Origin: Verrucomicrobiota bacterium | GTDB lineage: Bacteria > Verrucomicrobiota > Verrucomicrobiia > Limisphaerales > UBA1100 | Direction of reading: 5' to 3' | NCBI GenBank assembly: GCA_015660155.1 | Contig: DQLO01000021.1 | Location: forward strand, 1-6,319 | DNA length: 6,319 nucleotides | Shown here: piece after piece, positions 1 to 6,319 of the stretch | Layout: every line of letters starts with the position of its first letter | Numbering within the stretch: the first letter of the stretch is position 1 | Made by a program: the position numbers and the translations under genes | Notes under the pieces: model-generated | Databases searched by the model: none | What the model was told of the DNA's origin: nothing | Seen by the model: the letters and a program-made list of their open reading frames with translations, nothing else

Positions 1-1850
1 TCAGCAGCCGTGTAAGTGCGTAACTCATAAATTCCACCGACCTTGGTGCTGAGAGTGGGAACTTTTGCCGAATAATCATTAGCCGTCATGAAAATGCTCG
101 TGGGGCGTTCGCTGAGCAGGCGTTGGAATTCCGGCTGCTCAAGCACGCCGCGCTTCCATTCCGGGTCATGGGTAAAGGCATTCCAGTTTTGGTAGGCGGC
201 GTATCGTGATGGGTGCTTGAGAATGTAAACGAACCGCCGCCGTTCCTTGGCCGTGCCGTCGGTGGGCAGCCAGTAGGCGATGGGCTCCATGCGGTGTTTC
301 TTGAACAGACGATCCGTGTGGTTCTGGAAACGCTTGATGAGGTGGCCCAGCCGGTCCTCGGCCGCGGCGTAGATGCGCAGTTCGTACACGGGGCCGGCGT
401 CCACACGCGGCATGCGCGGGGAACGATCGGGCAGGGTGGGCGCGGGCTCGCCTTTTTCCACGCCCAAGGCTACGGAAAGTGGCGCGCGGAAAATCCACGC
501 AAGGTTGTCCGAAATCTTGTTGCTCGAGTCATGGCCGCCGATAAAGATTTCCCTGGGATCAAACGGCGACCGACAAAAGGCGCGCGGTGAAACGAGTAAC
601 GTCTTGCCCGGCGCGTAAGGGCCGTTGACCTCGTGCACGGTGTATTTTCCGGCGGCGGTGCGCAGGGCGAAGAGGGCACCGCCGTAGAAGCGGCTGCCTT
701 TCCACATCAGCTCCAGCTTGCCGGCCATGCTGCCGTAAAACCCGATGATTTGCACGGGTGCACCGGTGGCGGGATGGGGGACGGGGTACATCATGTTATG
801 CCCGCCGAGGGTGTAAGGGATTTTCACGCCGAGGTGGCGGCTCATGAGCTGGCCGAGGTTGGCCTCGTTGTGCAGCGTGTAGCCGCCCTTGCCATCGGGA
901 TCGAGCCGCTTCACCTGACTTTGCGAACGCTCGCCGGGTGCCCACACGAAGAGCAGCGACTGGCCCTTGCCGTTGGGGTTGGGAATGGCGGTCAGGCCGC
1001 GGATGCCGCCCACGTCGGTATCGGTGTCCTCGGCGAGGTTGAGAATCTCCTCCCAACGCGGGCGTTTGCCGTCGATGCGGCGGAAGATGGACGGCCCCTC
1101 GGAAAAGTGCAGGGCGTCATTGGCCTCGGCAATGCCCAGCGGCCGCGTAAAAAAACTGCCCTTCGTGAGGAACGGAAATTCCACGTGCCGATCCCATCGG
1201 ATGCGCGAGGGCTCGCGCGAATCGTACACGCCGCTGATGATGCCGGGATTGCCGAGCAGCAGGAAGATGCGGTCGATGCCGGTCACACGATCGCGGTACA
1301 CCTGCAAATCGCGCGGCACCCAGCGCACGCCGCCAGCATTGGAGCCGTGCCGCACGAGGGTGTGATGCCATTTGCCCGCGGTATCATCGCGCACCCAGGC
1401 TGACACCGCCCCGCCCCGCTCGAAATTCGCTCCGGCAGCCATCACCAGCAGTTGCACCGGCGCATTGAGCACGCGGCCTTCGCCCGTGGTGGAGAAGGAA
1501 ACCGACTTGAGAATGTTGCCCTTCATGAATTCCAGCCCGAGGTCATTGGCCCGGCCGAGATCGAGATCCACCTGCCAACGCCCGTCGGCCTTGTCCAGAC
1601 GCAGCACCTGCGCGGATTGTTTCTGACCCTCGGGCGGGATCACCCACCGCGCGTCGAGCCAGTAGCCGTTGGCGGCATAAAGTTTTTCCTTGTGCGCCGC
1701 CAGATGCATAATTTCTGAGCCACCGGCATACGCGCCGTTTTTATCAAGATACCCCGCATCATAGCTTTGCATCCACTTGGCCGGCGCGGCGAATGCGGTT
1801 GTGGAAACAGCAAAGCATAAAGAGAGACTAAAAAATGTATTGGTAATCAT
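1..1850 (-). CDS. Exported protein with propeller-like N-terminal part and tandem NIPSNAP domains (3' end outside window)
   Basis: Reading the minus strand from ATG at 1850-1848 gives 616 codons without a stop up to the window edge. Residues 1-21 look like a signal peptide: a hydrophobic run ending AFA before APAKW, though the n-region MITNT has no basic residue. Residues about 22-465 are rich in Gly, Trp and Asp-Gly turns (GGIRGLTAIPNPNGKG, IGFYGSMAGKLELMWKG), suggesting a beta-propeller; I do not recognise a named family there. Residues about 488-594 form a NIPSNAP-like domain, opening VYELRIYAAAEDRL and containing EPIAYWLPTDG and FMTANDYS. A second copy opens at about 605 with GGIYELRTYTAA and is cut by the window edge. 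NIPSNAP domains are small alpha/beta folds of unclear role, often found in exported PVC proteins. An in-frame stop at 1881-1883 limits the start; GTG at 1853 is the only nearby alternative. A weak AAGAG lies 13 bases upstream. Product function is unknown. Confidence 0.85.
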   Translation of the reverse strand, partial: MITNTFFSLSLCFAVSTTAFAAPAKWMQSYDAGYLDKNGAYAGGSEIMHLAAHKEKLYAANGYWLDARWVIPPEGQKQSAQVLRLDKADGRWQVDLDLGRANDLGLEFMKGNILKSVSFSTTGEGRVLNAPVQLLVMAAGANFERGGAVSAWVRDDTAGKWHHTLVRHGSNAGGVRWVPRDLQVYRDRVTGIDRIFLLLGNPGIISGVYDSREPSRIRWDRHVEFPFLTKGSFFTRPLGIAEANDALHFSEGPSIFRRIDGKRPRWEEILNLAEDTDTDVGGIRGLTAIPNPNGKGQSLLFVWAPGERSQSQVKRLDPDGKGGYTLHNEANLGQLMSRHLGVKIPYTLGGHNMMYPVPHPATGAPVQIIGFYGSMAGKLELMWKGSRFYGGALFALRTAAGKYTVHEVNGPYAPGKTLLVSPRAFCRSPFDPREIFIGGHDSSNKISDNLAWIFRAPLSVALGVEKGEPAPTLPDRSPRMPRVDAGPVYELRIYAAAEDRLGHLIKRFQNHTDRLFKKHRMEPIAYWLPTDGTAKERRRFVYILKHPSRYAAYQNWNAFTHDPEWKRGVLEQPEFQRLLSERPTSIFMTANDYSAKVPTLSTKVGGIYELRTYTAA

Positions 1851-1993
1851 CACCGGGTTATTGCTCTTAACAGCAAAGCGTTACGTTGAGGGAAAGAGAG
1901 TGTTTGGAGCAAGTGCATTTCACGAGCGCCGACGGAACCAGAGCGCGACTTTTCCTTGCGGGGATCCTAGCGCGATGTGAAGATGCCCTTCCC
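1851..1993. promoter_or_regulatory. Divergent intergenic region, presumed promoters for both flanking genes
   Basis: These 143 bases separate the starts of two genes read in opposite directions, so promoters for both should lie here. I could not find a convincing -35/-10 pair on either strand. The right part (from 1948) is one copy of the leader repeat. The left part holds a near-palindrome at 1861-1876. Shine-Dalgarno-like signals are weak on both sides: AAGAG for the minus gene and GAAG at 1979-1982 for the plus gene. Weak or absent Shine-Dalgarno sequences are common in PVC bacteria. Confidence 0.4.
1861..1876. other. Near-palindrome overlapping the minus-gene ribosome-binding region
   Basis: The sequence TTGCTCTTAACAGCAA pairs with itself apart from one central mismatched base pair: TTGCT and AGCAA are exact inverted arms around CTTAAC. 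In the minus-gene transcript it would form a 5-bp stem with a 6-base loop, 10 bases before the ATG. It would contain the only Shine-Dalgarno-like motif, AAGAG. It could be an operator or a small occluding hairpin, but a stem this short can arise by chance. Confidence 0.2.
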
Positions 1994-2023
1994 ATGAAAT
2001 CTTTTATAGCGCTTCTTTGTGTT
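1948..2023 (+). repeat. Leader and signal-peptide repeat, copy A
   Basis: This segment matches 5138-5213 at a constant offset of 3190 bases with no gap. The last 30 bases (1994-2023), which encode [10 protein letters not shown], are identical. Over the last 45 bases (1979-2023) 42 match; mismatches are at 1981, 1989 and 1993. Between 1955 and 1993, 24 of 39 bases match, and the outer end carries a matching TTTTC/T-CTTGC block. Similarity fades beyond 1948 on the left and soon after 2023 on the right. The repeat spans the presumed 5' untranslated leader and the start of the signal peptide, and stops before the mature protein. Confidence 0.9.
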
Positions 2024-5000
2024 GGGTTTGCCTTGAGTGGTCCGTTGCGGGCGAAGCCCAAGTCGCCTTCGCCTTTGAAGATTGAATCGGGCACACATCT
2101 GGTGCTGCTCGGCAATGGTCTTGGCTCGCGCATGATGCGCTATGGACATTTTGAAACAGAAATGCAGCGGCGCTATGCTACCCACAAACTTTTTATCCGA
2201 AACATGTGCGATGAGGGTAATACACCTGCTTTCCGCCCGCATTCTGGTCGCAACGATCCCTGGCCGTTTCCCGGTGCGGAAAAATATCGCACTCTCAGTA
2301 AAGCGCGTGACCGCTGGGGTTCAGGTCATGCAGGTAATGGATTTTACGAAAAGCCCGACCAATGGCTCACCCGTCTGAAGGCCGATGTGATTGTGGCCTT
2401 CTTCGGCTTCAATGAATCATTCGAAGGCGCGGCGGGGTTGGAGCGGTTCAAGTCGGAGCTAACGGATTTTATTAAACACACACGTGCACAAAAATACAAT
2501 GGCCGATCCGCGCCGCAGTTGGCGCTGGTCTCACCCATTGCCTTCGAGGATCTCTCTGCTACGCACGGCACACCCGATGGCAAGGTTGCAAACACGAACC
2601 TTGCGATATATACCGCTGCCATGGAGGACGTGGCGCGCCGGCATGGAGTGTTGTATCTAGATATATTTTCCGTGACACATGGATGGTTCAAAAATGCCAA
2701 GGTACCCTTGACACGCGACGGGGCCCTTTTGAACGAGGCGGGTTATCAACGCCTCGCACCCGTGTTGGCCGATGGGTTGTTCGGGGGGGCGGTGGTGAGA
2801 GGAAGTTCGGCCAAAATTCTGGAAGTTGTGCGGGAGAAGAATTGGTTTTGGCACAAGTATTATAAGATTCCAAATGGGGTACACGTTTACGGACGCCGCC
2901 ACCGGCCTTATGGCCCTCATAATTATCCGCATGAGCTACAGAAGATTGAGCAGATGGTCGCCAATCGGGATGAGTTGATTTGGTCAACCCTTGCTGGCAA
3001 ACCTTTCGACGTTGCTGCGGCAGATTCAAATACGCATGAGATACCGCAGATTGGGAAACCCAATCCGGGCATCAAATATAAATATGGAGAGGAGGCACTG
3101 GCCACGATCAAGTTAGCAAAGGGTTACAAGATTGAACTGTTTGCTTCCGAGCAGGAGTTCAAGAATCTTGCCAACCCCTCGCAGTTGTCCTTCGACAATA
3201 AGGGTCGGTTGTGGGTTGCCACCATGCCGACCTATCCGCACTACAAACCCGGAAACCCAAAACCCAATGACAAATTGATTATTCTTGAGGACACCAATGG
3301 TGACGGGAAAGCGGATAAGGAAACGGTGTTTGTTGATGACCTGCATCTGCCGTTGGGCTTTGAGTTCGCACCCGAAGGCGTGTACGTGTCACAGGGAACG
3401 GACCTTATCCTGCTGAAGGATACCAATAGTGATGACCGTGCCGATGCGCGTGAGATTGTTTTAAGCGGTTTTGATGATCATGACACGCATCACGCGATTA
3501 GCGCCTTTTGCATTGATCCATCCGGTGCGTTGATCATGGGTGAAGGTACGTTCCTTCATTCGAACGTGGAAACGGCTTACGGCCCCGTGCGCAGTTCCAA
3601 CGGCGGGTTCTTTCGCTATAGCCCACAGCGTAAAAAACTTGATCGGATCTGTCGCGTGTCTATCCCTAATCCGTGGGGTACTGCTTTTGATGAATGGGGT
3701 CAGGACTTTTTCACTGACACCTCTGGTCCTGAACTGCGCTGGATGTTGCCCGCGTCGATCAACGTGAAGTACGGCGATTTTGCGCCTAAGCCATGGGACC
3801 TGCTGGAGCAACACAAGGTGAGGCCGACTTCCGGTTTGGAGTTTGTCTCCAGTCGTCATTTTCCAGACGAAGTGCAGGGTGATGTGTTGATCAACAATAC
3901 CATCGGATTCCAAGGCACCAAACAGCATCGTATGTTCGATGATGGCGCGGCGTTGCGCGTGGTATACCGGCACGATTTGCTTGTGAGCAACGATCGTAAC
4001 TTTCGCCCCGTGGATATGGAGTTTGCCCCGGACGGCTCGCTGTACATTGCCGATTGGCACAACGCACTTATCGGCCACATGCAACACAATGCCCGTGACC
4101 CAAATCGTGACCACGCGCATGGTCGTATTTTTCGCATCACTTATCCTGCACGACCGCTGGTGGAGCCCGCCAAAATCGCTGGGGTGCCCATCAGAAAACT
4201 GCTCGAGAATCTCAAGCTGCCAGAGTATCGCACGCGCTATCGTACCCGCCGTGAATTGCGAGGCCGCGACCCCGAACAGGTCTTGGTCGCAGTGAAAGCC
4301 TGGACTAAAACACTCAATCAAAGTGATCCGGCCTATGAACATCATCTAGTGGAGGCTCTTTGGATGACGTGGGGATTGAACCGAATCGATGAAACACTTC
4401 TGCGTGAATTACTACAGGCTAATGATTTCCGGGCCCGTTGTGCTGCGGTGCGAGTGCTGCGCTACAACGGCCATCGAATTAAGAATCAGGCTGCGTTGTT
4501 GGCTGCCGCTGCTAAAGACCCCCACGGTCGTGTGCGACTGGAAGCCACTGTGGCTGCCACATGGTTGGCTCCTGATCCGGGTCGTGCTGTTTTTGACCAG
4601 GCACCGGCCAATGATCACAAACGGCTGAACGATGTGTATGGCGCGATGAAACGGCTATTCGAAGGCTTGCCGATTCAATCTTCTGTCCGCTCGACACCCA
4701 AGACCCATCTCACTGGCAAAGATCGCGAGCTCTTCCTTAAAGGCGTTGAGGTTTACAGCCGCGAAGGCCACTGTATCACCTGCCATCAACCCTCTGGCGA
4801 AGGCTTGCCCGCGGCGCAATTTCCACCCTTAGCCGGCTCACAATGGGTAACCGGCAGCAGCGAACGCCTCACCAAATTGGTTCTCCACGGCATGACCGGC
4901 CCCGTAGAGGTGAAAGGCACGCGCTATCCAGGTACTGTACCGATGATCCCCTTCAAGCATCTTAGCGATGATGAAATCGCCGGTGTGCTCACCTATATTC

Positions 5001-5125
5001 GTAATGCCTTCGGTCATCGCGCCTCTGTGGTGACCCCAGCGCAAGTCCAAGCCACTCGAAAGGTCACCCAAAAACAAACTAATTTCTATACCCCAGAGCA
5101 ACTTCTCCAGGAGCATCCGAAATAA
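1994..5125 (+). CDS. Exported SGNH-like / PVC-type dehydrogenase propeller / cytochrome c fusion protein
   Basis: 1043 residues, complete. Residues 1-20 are a signal peptide ([10 protein letters not shown], cleavage after A20 before KPK). Residues about 30-264 resemble an SGNH/GDSL hydrolase, with GNGLGSRM at the block I position, RNMCDEG, FFGFNES and [11 protein letters not shown]. Residues about 270-360 are the linker usual in this family ([14 protein letters not shown]). Residues about 365-720 match the PVC-type membrane-bound dehydrogenase propeller, with [18 protein letters not shown], two Asp-rich calcium-type loops (433-441, 476-484) and [15 protein letters not shown]. Residues about 730-890 are helical and HEAT-like. 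Residues about 905-1010 form a class I cytochrome c domain: C927-I-T-C930-H931, with M984 (VPMIPF) the likely second heme ligand. It presumably oxidises a sugar or alcohol in the periplasm and passes electrons to the heme; substrate unknown. A longer frame opens at TTG 1886, but ATG 1994 gives the signal peptide and matches the downstream gene's start. The usual SGNH serine and histidine are absent. Confidence 0.93.
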   Translation: MKSFIALLCVGFALSGPLRAKPKSPSPLKIESGTHLVLLGNGLGSRMMRYGHFETEMQRRYATHKLFIRNMCDEGNTPAFRPHSGRNDPWPFPGAEKYRTLSKARDRWGSGHAGNGFYEKPDQWLTRLKADVIVAFFGFNESFEGAAGLERFKSELTDFIKHTRAQKYNGRSAPQLALVSPIAFEDLSATHGTPDGKVANTNLAIYTAAMEDVARRHGVLYLDIFSVTHGWFKNAKVPLTRDGALLNEAGYQRLAPVLADGLFGGAVVRGSSAKILEVVREKNWFWHKYYKIPNGVHVYGRRHRPYGPHNYPHELQKIEQMVANRDELIWSTLAGKPFDVAAADSNTHEIPQIGKPNPGIKYKYGEEALATIKLAKGYKIELFASEQEFKNLANPSQLSFDNKGRLWVATMPTYPHYKPGNPKPNDKLIILEDTNGDGKADKETVFVDDLHLPLGFEFAPEGVYVSQGTDLILLKDTNSDDRADAREIVLSGFDDHDTHHAISAFCIDPSGALIMGEGTFLHSNVETAYGPVRSSNGGFFRYSPQRKKLDRICRVSIPNPWGTAFDEWGQDFFTDTSGPELRWMLPASINVKYGDFAPKPWDLLEQHKVRPTSGLEFVSSRHFPDEVQGDVLINNTIGFQGTKQHRMFDDGAALRVVYRHDLLVSNDRNFRPVDMEFAPDGSLYIADWHNALIGHMQHNARDPNRDHAHGRIFRITYPARPLVEPAKIAGVPIRKLLENLKLPEYRTRYRTRRELRGRDPEQVLVAVKAWTKTLNQSDPAYEHHLVEALWMTWGLNRIDETLLRELLQANDFRARCAAVRVLRYNGHRIKNQAALLAAAAKDPHGRVRLEATVAATWLAPDPGRAVFDQAPANDHKRLNDVYGAMKRLFEGLPIQSSVRSTPKTHLTGKDRELFLKGVEVYSREGHCITCHQPSGEGLPAAQFPPLAGSQWVTGSSERLTKLVLHGMTGPVEVKGTRYPGTVPMIPFKHLSDDEIAGVLTYIRNAFGHRASVVTPAQVQATRKVTQKQTNFYTPEQLLQEHPK

Positions 5126-5183
5126 GATTGGGAGGAGAGTTTTTCTTGCAGCAGCAGTAGCCCAGCGAGATGATGCCCCTCCA
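5126..5183 (+). promoter_or_regulatory. Short gap between the fusion gene and the sulfatase gene
   Basis: These 58 bases hold no gene and no stem-plus-T-run terminator, so the two plus-strand genes may be co-transcribed. Most of the gap (from 5138) is copy B of the leader repeat, so it may instead carry its own promoter. GGAGGAG at 5131-5137 is a good Shine-Dalgarno match but lies 46 bases before ATG 5184, too far to serve that start directly. Confidence 0.4.
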
Positions 5184-5213
5184 ATGAAATCTTTTATAGC
5201 GCTTCTTTGTGTT
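5138..5213 (+). repeat. Leader and signal-peptide repeat, copy B
   Basis: Second copy of the segment at 1948-2023, beginning 12 bases after the stop codon of the fusion gene and ending ten codons into the sulfatase gene. Bases 5184-5213 are identical to 1994-2023. Copies A and B bracket the whole body of the fusion gene as direct repeats, so recombination between them would delete that gene and leave a single intact leader in front of the sulfatase. Confidence 0.9.
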
Positions 5214-6319
5214 TGTTTTACCCAACTAAGCTGGAGTGTTGCTAAGCCCAATGTCATTCTCGTGATGGCCGATGACCAAGGCTGGGGTCAAACGGGTTAC
5301 TACAATCATCCTGTTCTCAAGACGCCCCACCTCGATGCGATGGCGAAAGCCGGTTTGCGCTTCGATCGTTTTTATGCGGGCGGGCCGGTTTGTTCGCCGA
5401 CGCGGGCGACGGTGTTAACGGGTCGCACGCATGATCGCACGGGGGTGTTCGATCACGGCTACGCGCTGCGCTCTCAGGAGAAGACGCTTTCGGCCGCGAT
5501 GAAAAAGGCAGGCTACGCAACGGGGCATTTTGGCAAGTGGCACCTCAACGGCCTGCGCGGGCCGGGCGTGCCGATTTTTAAAAATGACAAGCATGGGCCG
5601 GGCGGGTTCGGGTTTAATGAGTGGGTGTCGGTCACAAATTTTTTCGAACGCGATCCGTTGATGAGTCGCAAGGGGGCGTTTGAGGATTTCAAGGGCGATT
5701 CATCCGAGATTGTTGTCGACGAGGCGCTGAAATTTATTGACGCGAAGGTGAAGGCAAAAAAACCCTTCTTCGCCGTGCTGTGGTACGGCACGCCGCACAG
5801 CCCGTGGGTGGCGGCGGATGCGGATAAAAAACCCTTCACCAAGCTCAGCGAAAAGGCGCGGGAACATTACGGCGAATTGGTGGCGATGGATCGCAGCATC
5901 GGCACGTTGCGAAAGGGGCTGCGCGATTTGAAGGTGGCACAAAACACGCTCGTGTGGTTCACGAGCGACAACGGCGGCTTGCCGGGTTTGCAGCCGAGCA
6001 CCACCGGCGGCTTGCGCGATTTCAAGGGCAGTATGTACGAAGGTGGCCTGCGCGTGCCGGCGATCATCGAATGGCCCGCGGGCATCACGAAGCCACGCAT
6101 CACAGAACATCCGGCGGGCGCAGTGGATATATTCCCGACGTTGGCCGAAGTGTGCGGTTTGCCAAAATCGTCGATGTTGCAGCCGCAAGATGGGATGAGT
6201 TTGGTGCCGCTGTTTGCAAAAGAGATTGGGCCACGCTCGAAGCCTTTGCCTTTTCGCAGTCGCAATCGCTTGGCGATGATTGATAACAATTACAAGCTGC
6301 TGTCGTTCCCCGGAAAAAA
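5184..6319 (+). CDS. Exported type I (formylglycine) sulfatase, 5' part; 3' end outside window
   Basis: The frame is open for 378 codons to the window edge. Residues 1-20 are a signal peptide starting [10 protein letters not shown], likely cut after A20. [15 protein letters not shown] follows, with metal-binding D30 and D31. The sulfatase signature is [15 protein letters not shown]70 in C-S-P-T-R would be converted to formylglycine, and the CxPxR form is acceptable to aerobic (FGE) or anaerobic (anSME) maturases. Other expected active-site residues are present: K118 and H120 (GKWH), H205 (TPHSP), D262-N263 (SDNGG) and K281 ([13 protein letters not shown]). The cut falls in the C-terminal part ([15 protein letters not shown]); compared with common family lengths of roughly 450-550, some 70-170 residues are missing. 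It should hydrolyse sulfate esters, probably on a sulfated polysaccharide, outside the cytoplasm. ATG 5184 is the first usable in-frame start after the previous gene. No maturase is visible here. GC rises after the first 50 codons. Confidence 0.93.
   Translation, partial: MKSFIALLCVCFTQLSWSVAKPNVILVMADDQGWGQTGYYNHPVLKTPHLDAMAKAGLRFDRFYAGGPVCSPTRATVLTGRTHDRTGVFDHGYALRSQEKTLSAAMKKAGYATGHFGKWHLNGLRGPGVPIFKNDKHGPGGFGFNEWVSVTNFFERDPLMSRKGAFEDFKGDSSEIVVDEALKFIDAKVKAKKPFFAVLWYGTPHSPWVAADADKKPFTKLSEKAREHYGELVAMDRSIGTLRKGLRDLKVAQNTLVWFTSDNGGLPGLQPSTTGGLRDFKGSMYEGGLRVPAIIEWPAGITKPRITEHPAGAVDIFPTLAEVCGLPKSSMLQPQDGMSLVPLFAKEIGPRSKPLPFRSRNRLAMIDNNYKLLSFPGK

Noticed and set aside
1149..1155. Run of seven A within the NIPSNAP gene as a possible frameshift or slippage site
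   Set aside because: The reading frame is uninterrupted on both sides and the protein continues sensibly into recognised domains.
633..1403. 256-codon plus-strand open frame opposite the NIPSNAP gene
   Set aside because: It lies wholly opposite the 616-codon minus frame, which has a signal peptide and a recognisable NIPSNAP domain. The translation is low in complexity and resembles no family; GC-rich coding DNA often leaves such antisense frames open.
1806..1879. Eleven-base direct repeat AACAGCAAAGC at 1806-1816 and 1869-1879
   Set aside because: It is a short isolated match, one copy inside the signal-peptide codons and one upstream, with no further similarity around it.
1886..1993. N-terminal extension of the fusion gene from a TTG at 1886
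   Set aside because: The extension would bury the signal peptide 36 residues into the chain. The downstream gene with the same leader has no usable in-frame start before its matching ATG, so ATG 1994 is preferred.
3461..4345. 294-codon minus-strand open frame inside the fusion gene
   Set aside because: It is antisense to the conserved propeller region of the plus-strand protein and shows no domain or signal of its own.
5757..5837. Twelve-base direct repeat AAAAAACCCTTC at 5757-5768 and 5826-5837
   Set aside because: Both copies encode Lys-Lys-Pro-Phe within the sulfatase and are too short to mean more than similar local codons.
1..6319. Insertion sequence, CRISPR array, tRNA or rRNA gene
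   Set aside because: No transposase-like frame, regularly spaced repeats or RNA-gene sequence was seen. The only strong repeat is the leader pair, which lacks inverted ends and target duplications.

Overview
The window reads as a piece of a PVC-superphylum genome, more likely Verrucomicrobiota than Planctomycetota. The main reason is the large central protein. It joins an SGNH-like domain, a beta-propeller of the 'PVC-type membrane-bound dehydrogenase' class and a C-terminal CxxCH cytochrome c domain, an arrangement typical of that group. A secreted type I sulfatase and a secreted NIPSNAP protein alongside it fit the same origin. The phylum call is inferred from family knowledge, not from any marker gene.

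Three protein genes fill almost all of the window. On the minus strand, an open frame of 616 codons runs from 1850 off the left edge. It encodes an exported protein with a propeller-like N-terminal part, one complete NIPSNAP domain and the start of a second. A 143-base divergent intergenic region (1851-1993) separates it from the plus-strand genes. On the plus strand, 1994-5125 is a complete 1043-residue exported cytochrome c fusion. After a 58-base gap, 5184 to the right edge is the first 378 codons of a formylglycine-type sulfatase with all expected active-site residues in the part visible.

No RNA gene, insertion sequence, CRISPR array or clear terminator was seen. The least ordinary feature is a 76-base stretch at 1948-2023 that recurs at 5138-5213 with no gaps. 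It covers the leader and the first ten signal-peptide codons of the two plus-strand genes, and its last 30 bases are identical. The mature proteins belong to different families, so the two genes appear to have acquired the same export cassette. The gene between the two copies is also visibly lower in GC than its neighbours.

Together the genes look like part of an exported degradation set: a sulfatase that would remove sulfate from a polymer, and a propeller-cytochrome that could oxidise a sugar or alcohol and pass electrons to a heme. The substrate cannot be read from the sequence, and the joint role is inference. No defence, mobile or otherwise wholly new multi-gene system is evident.
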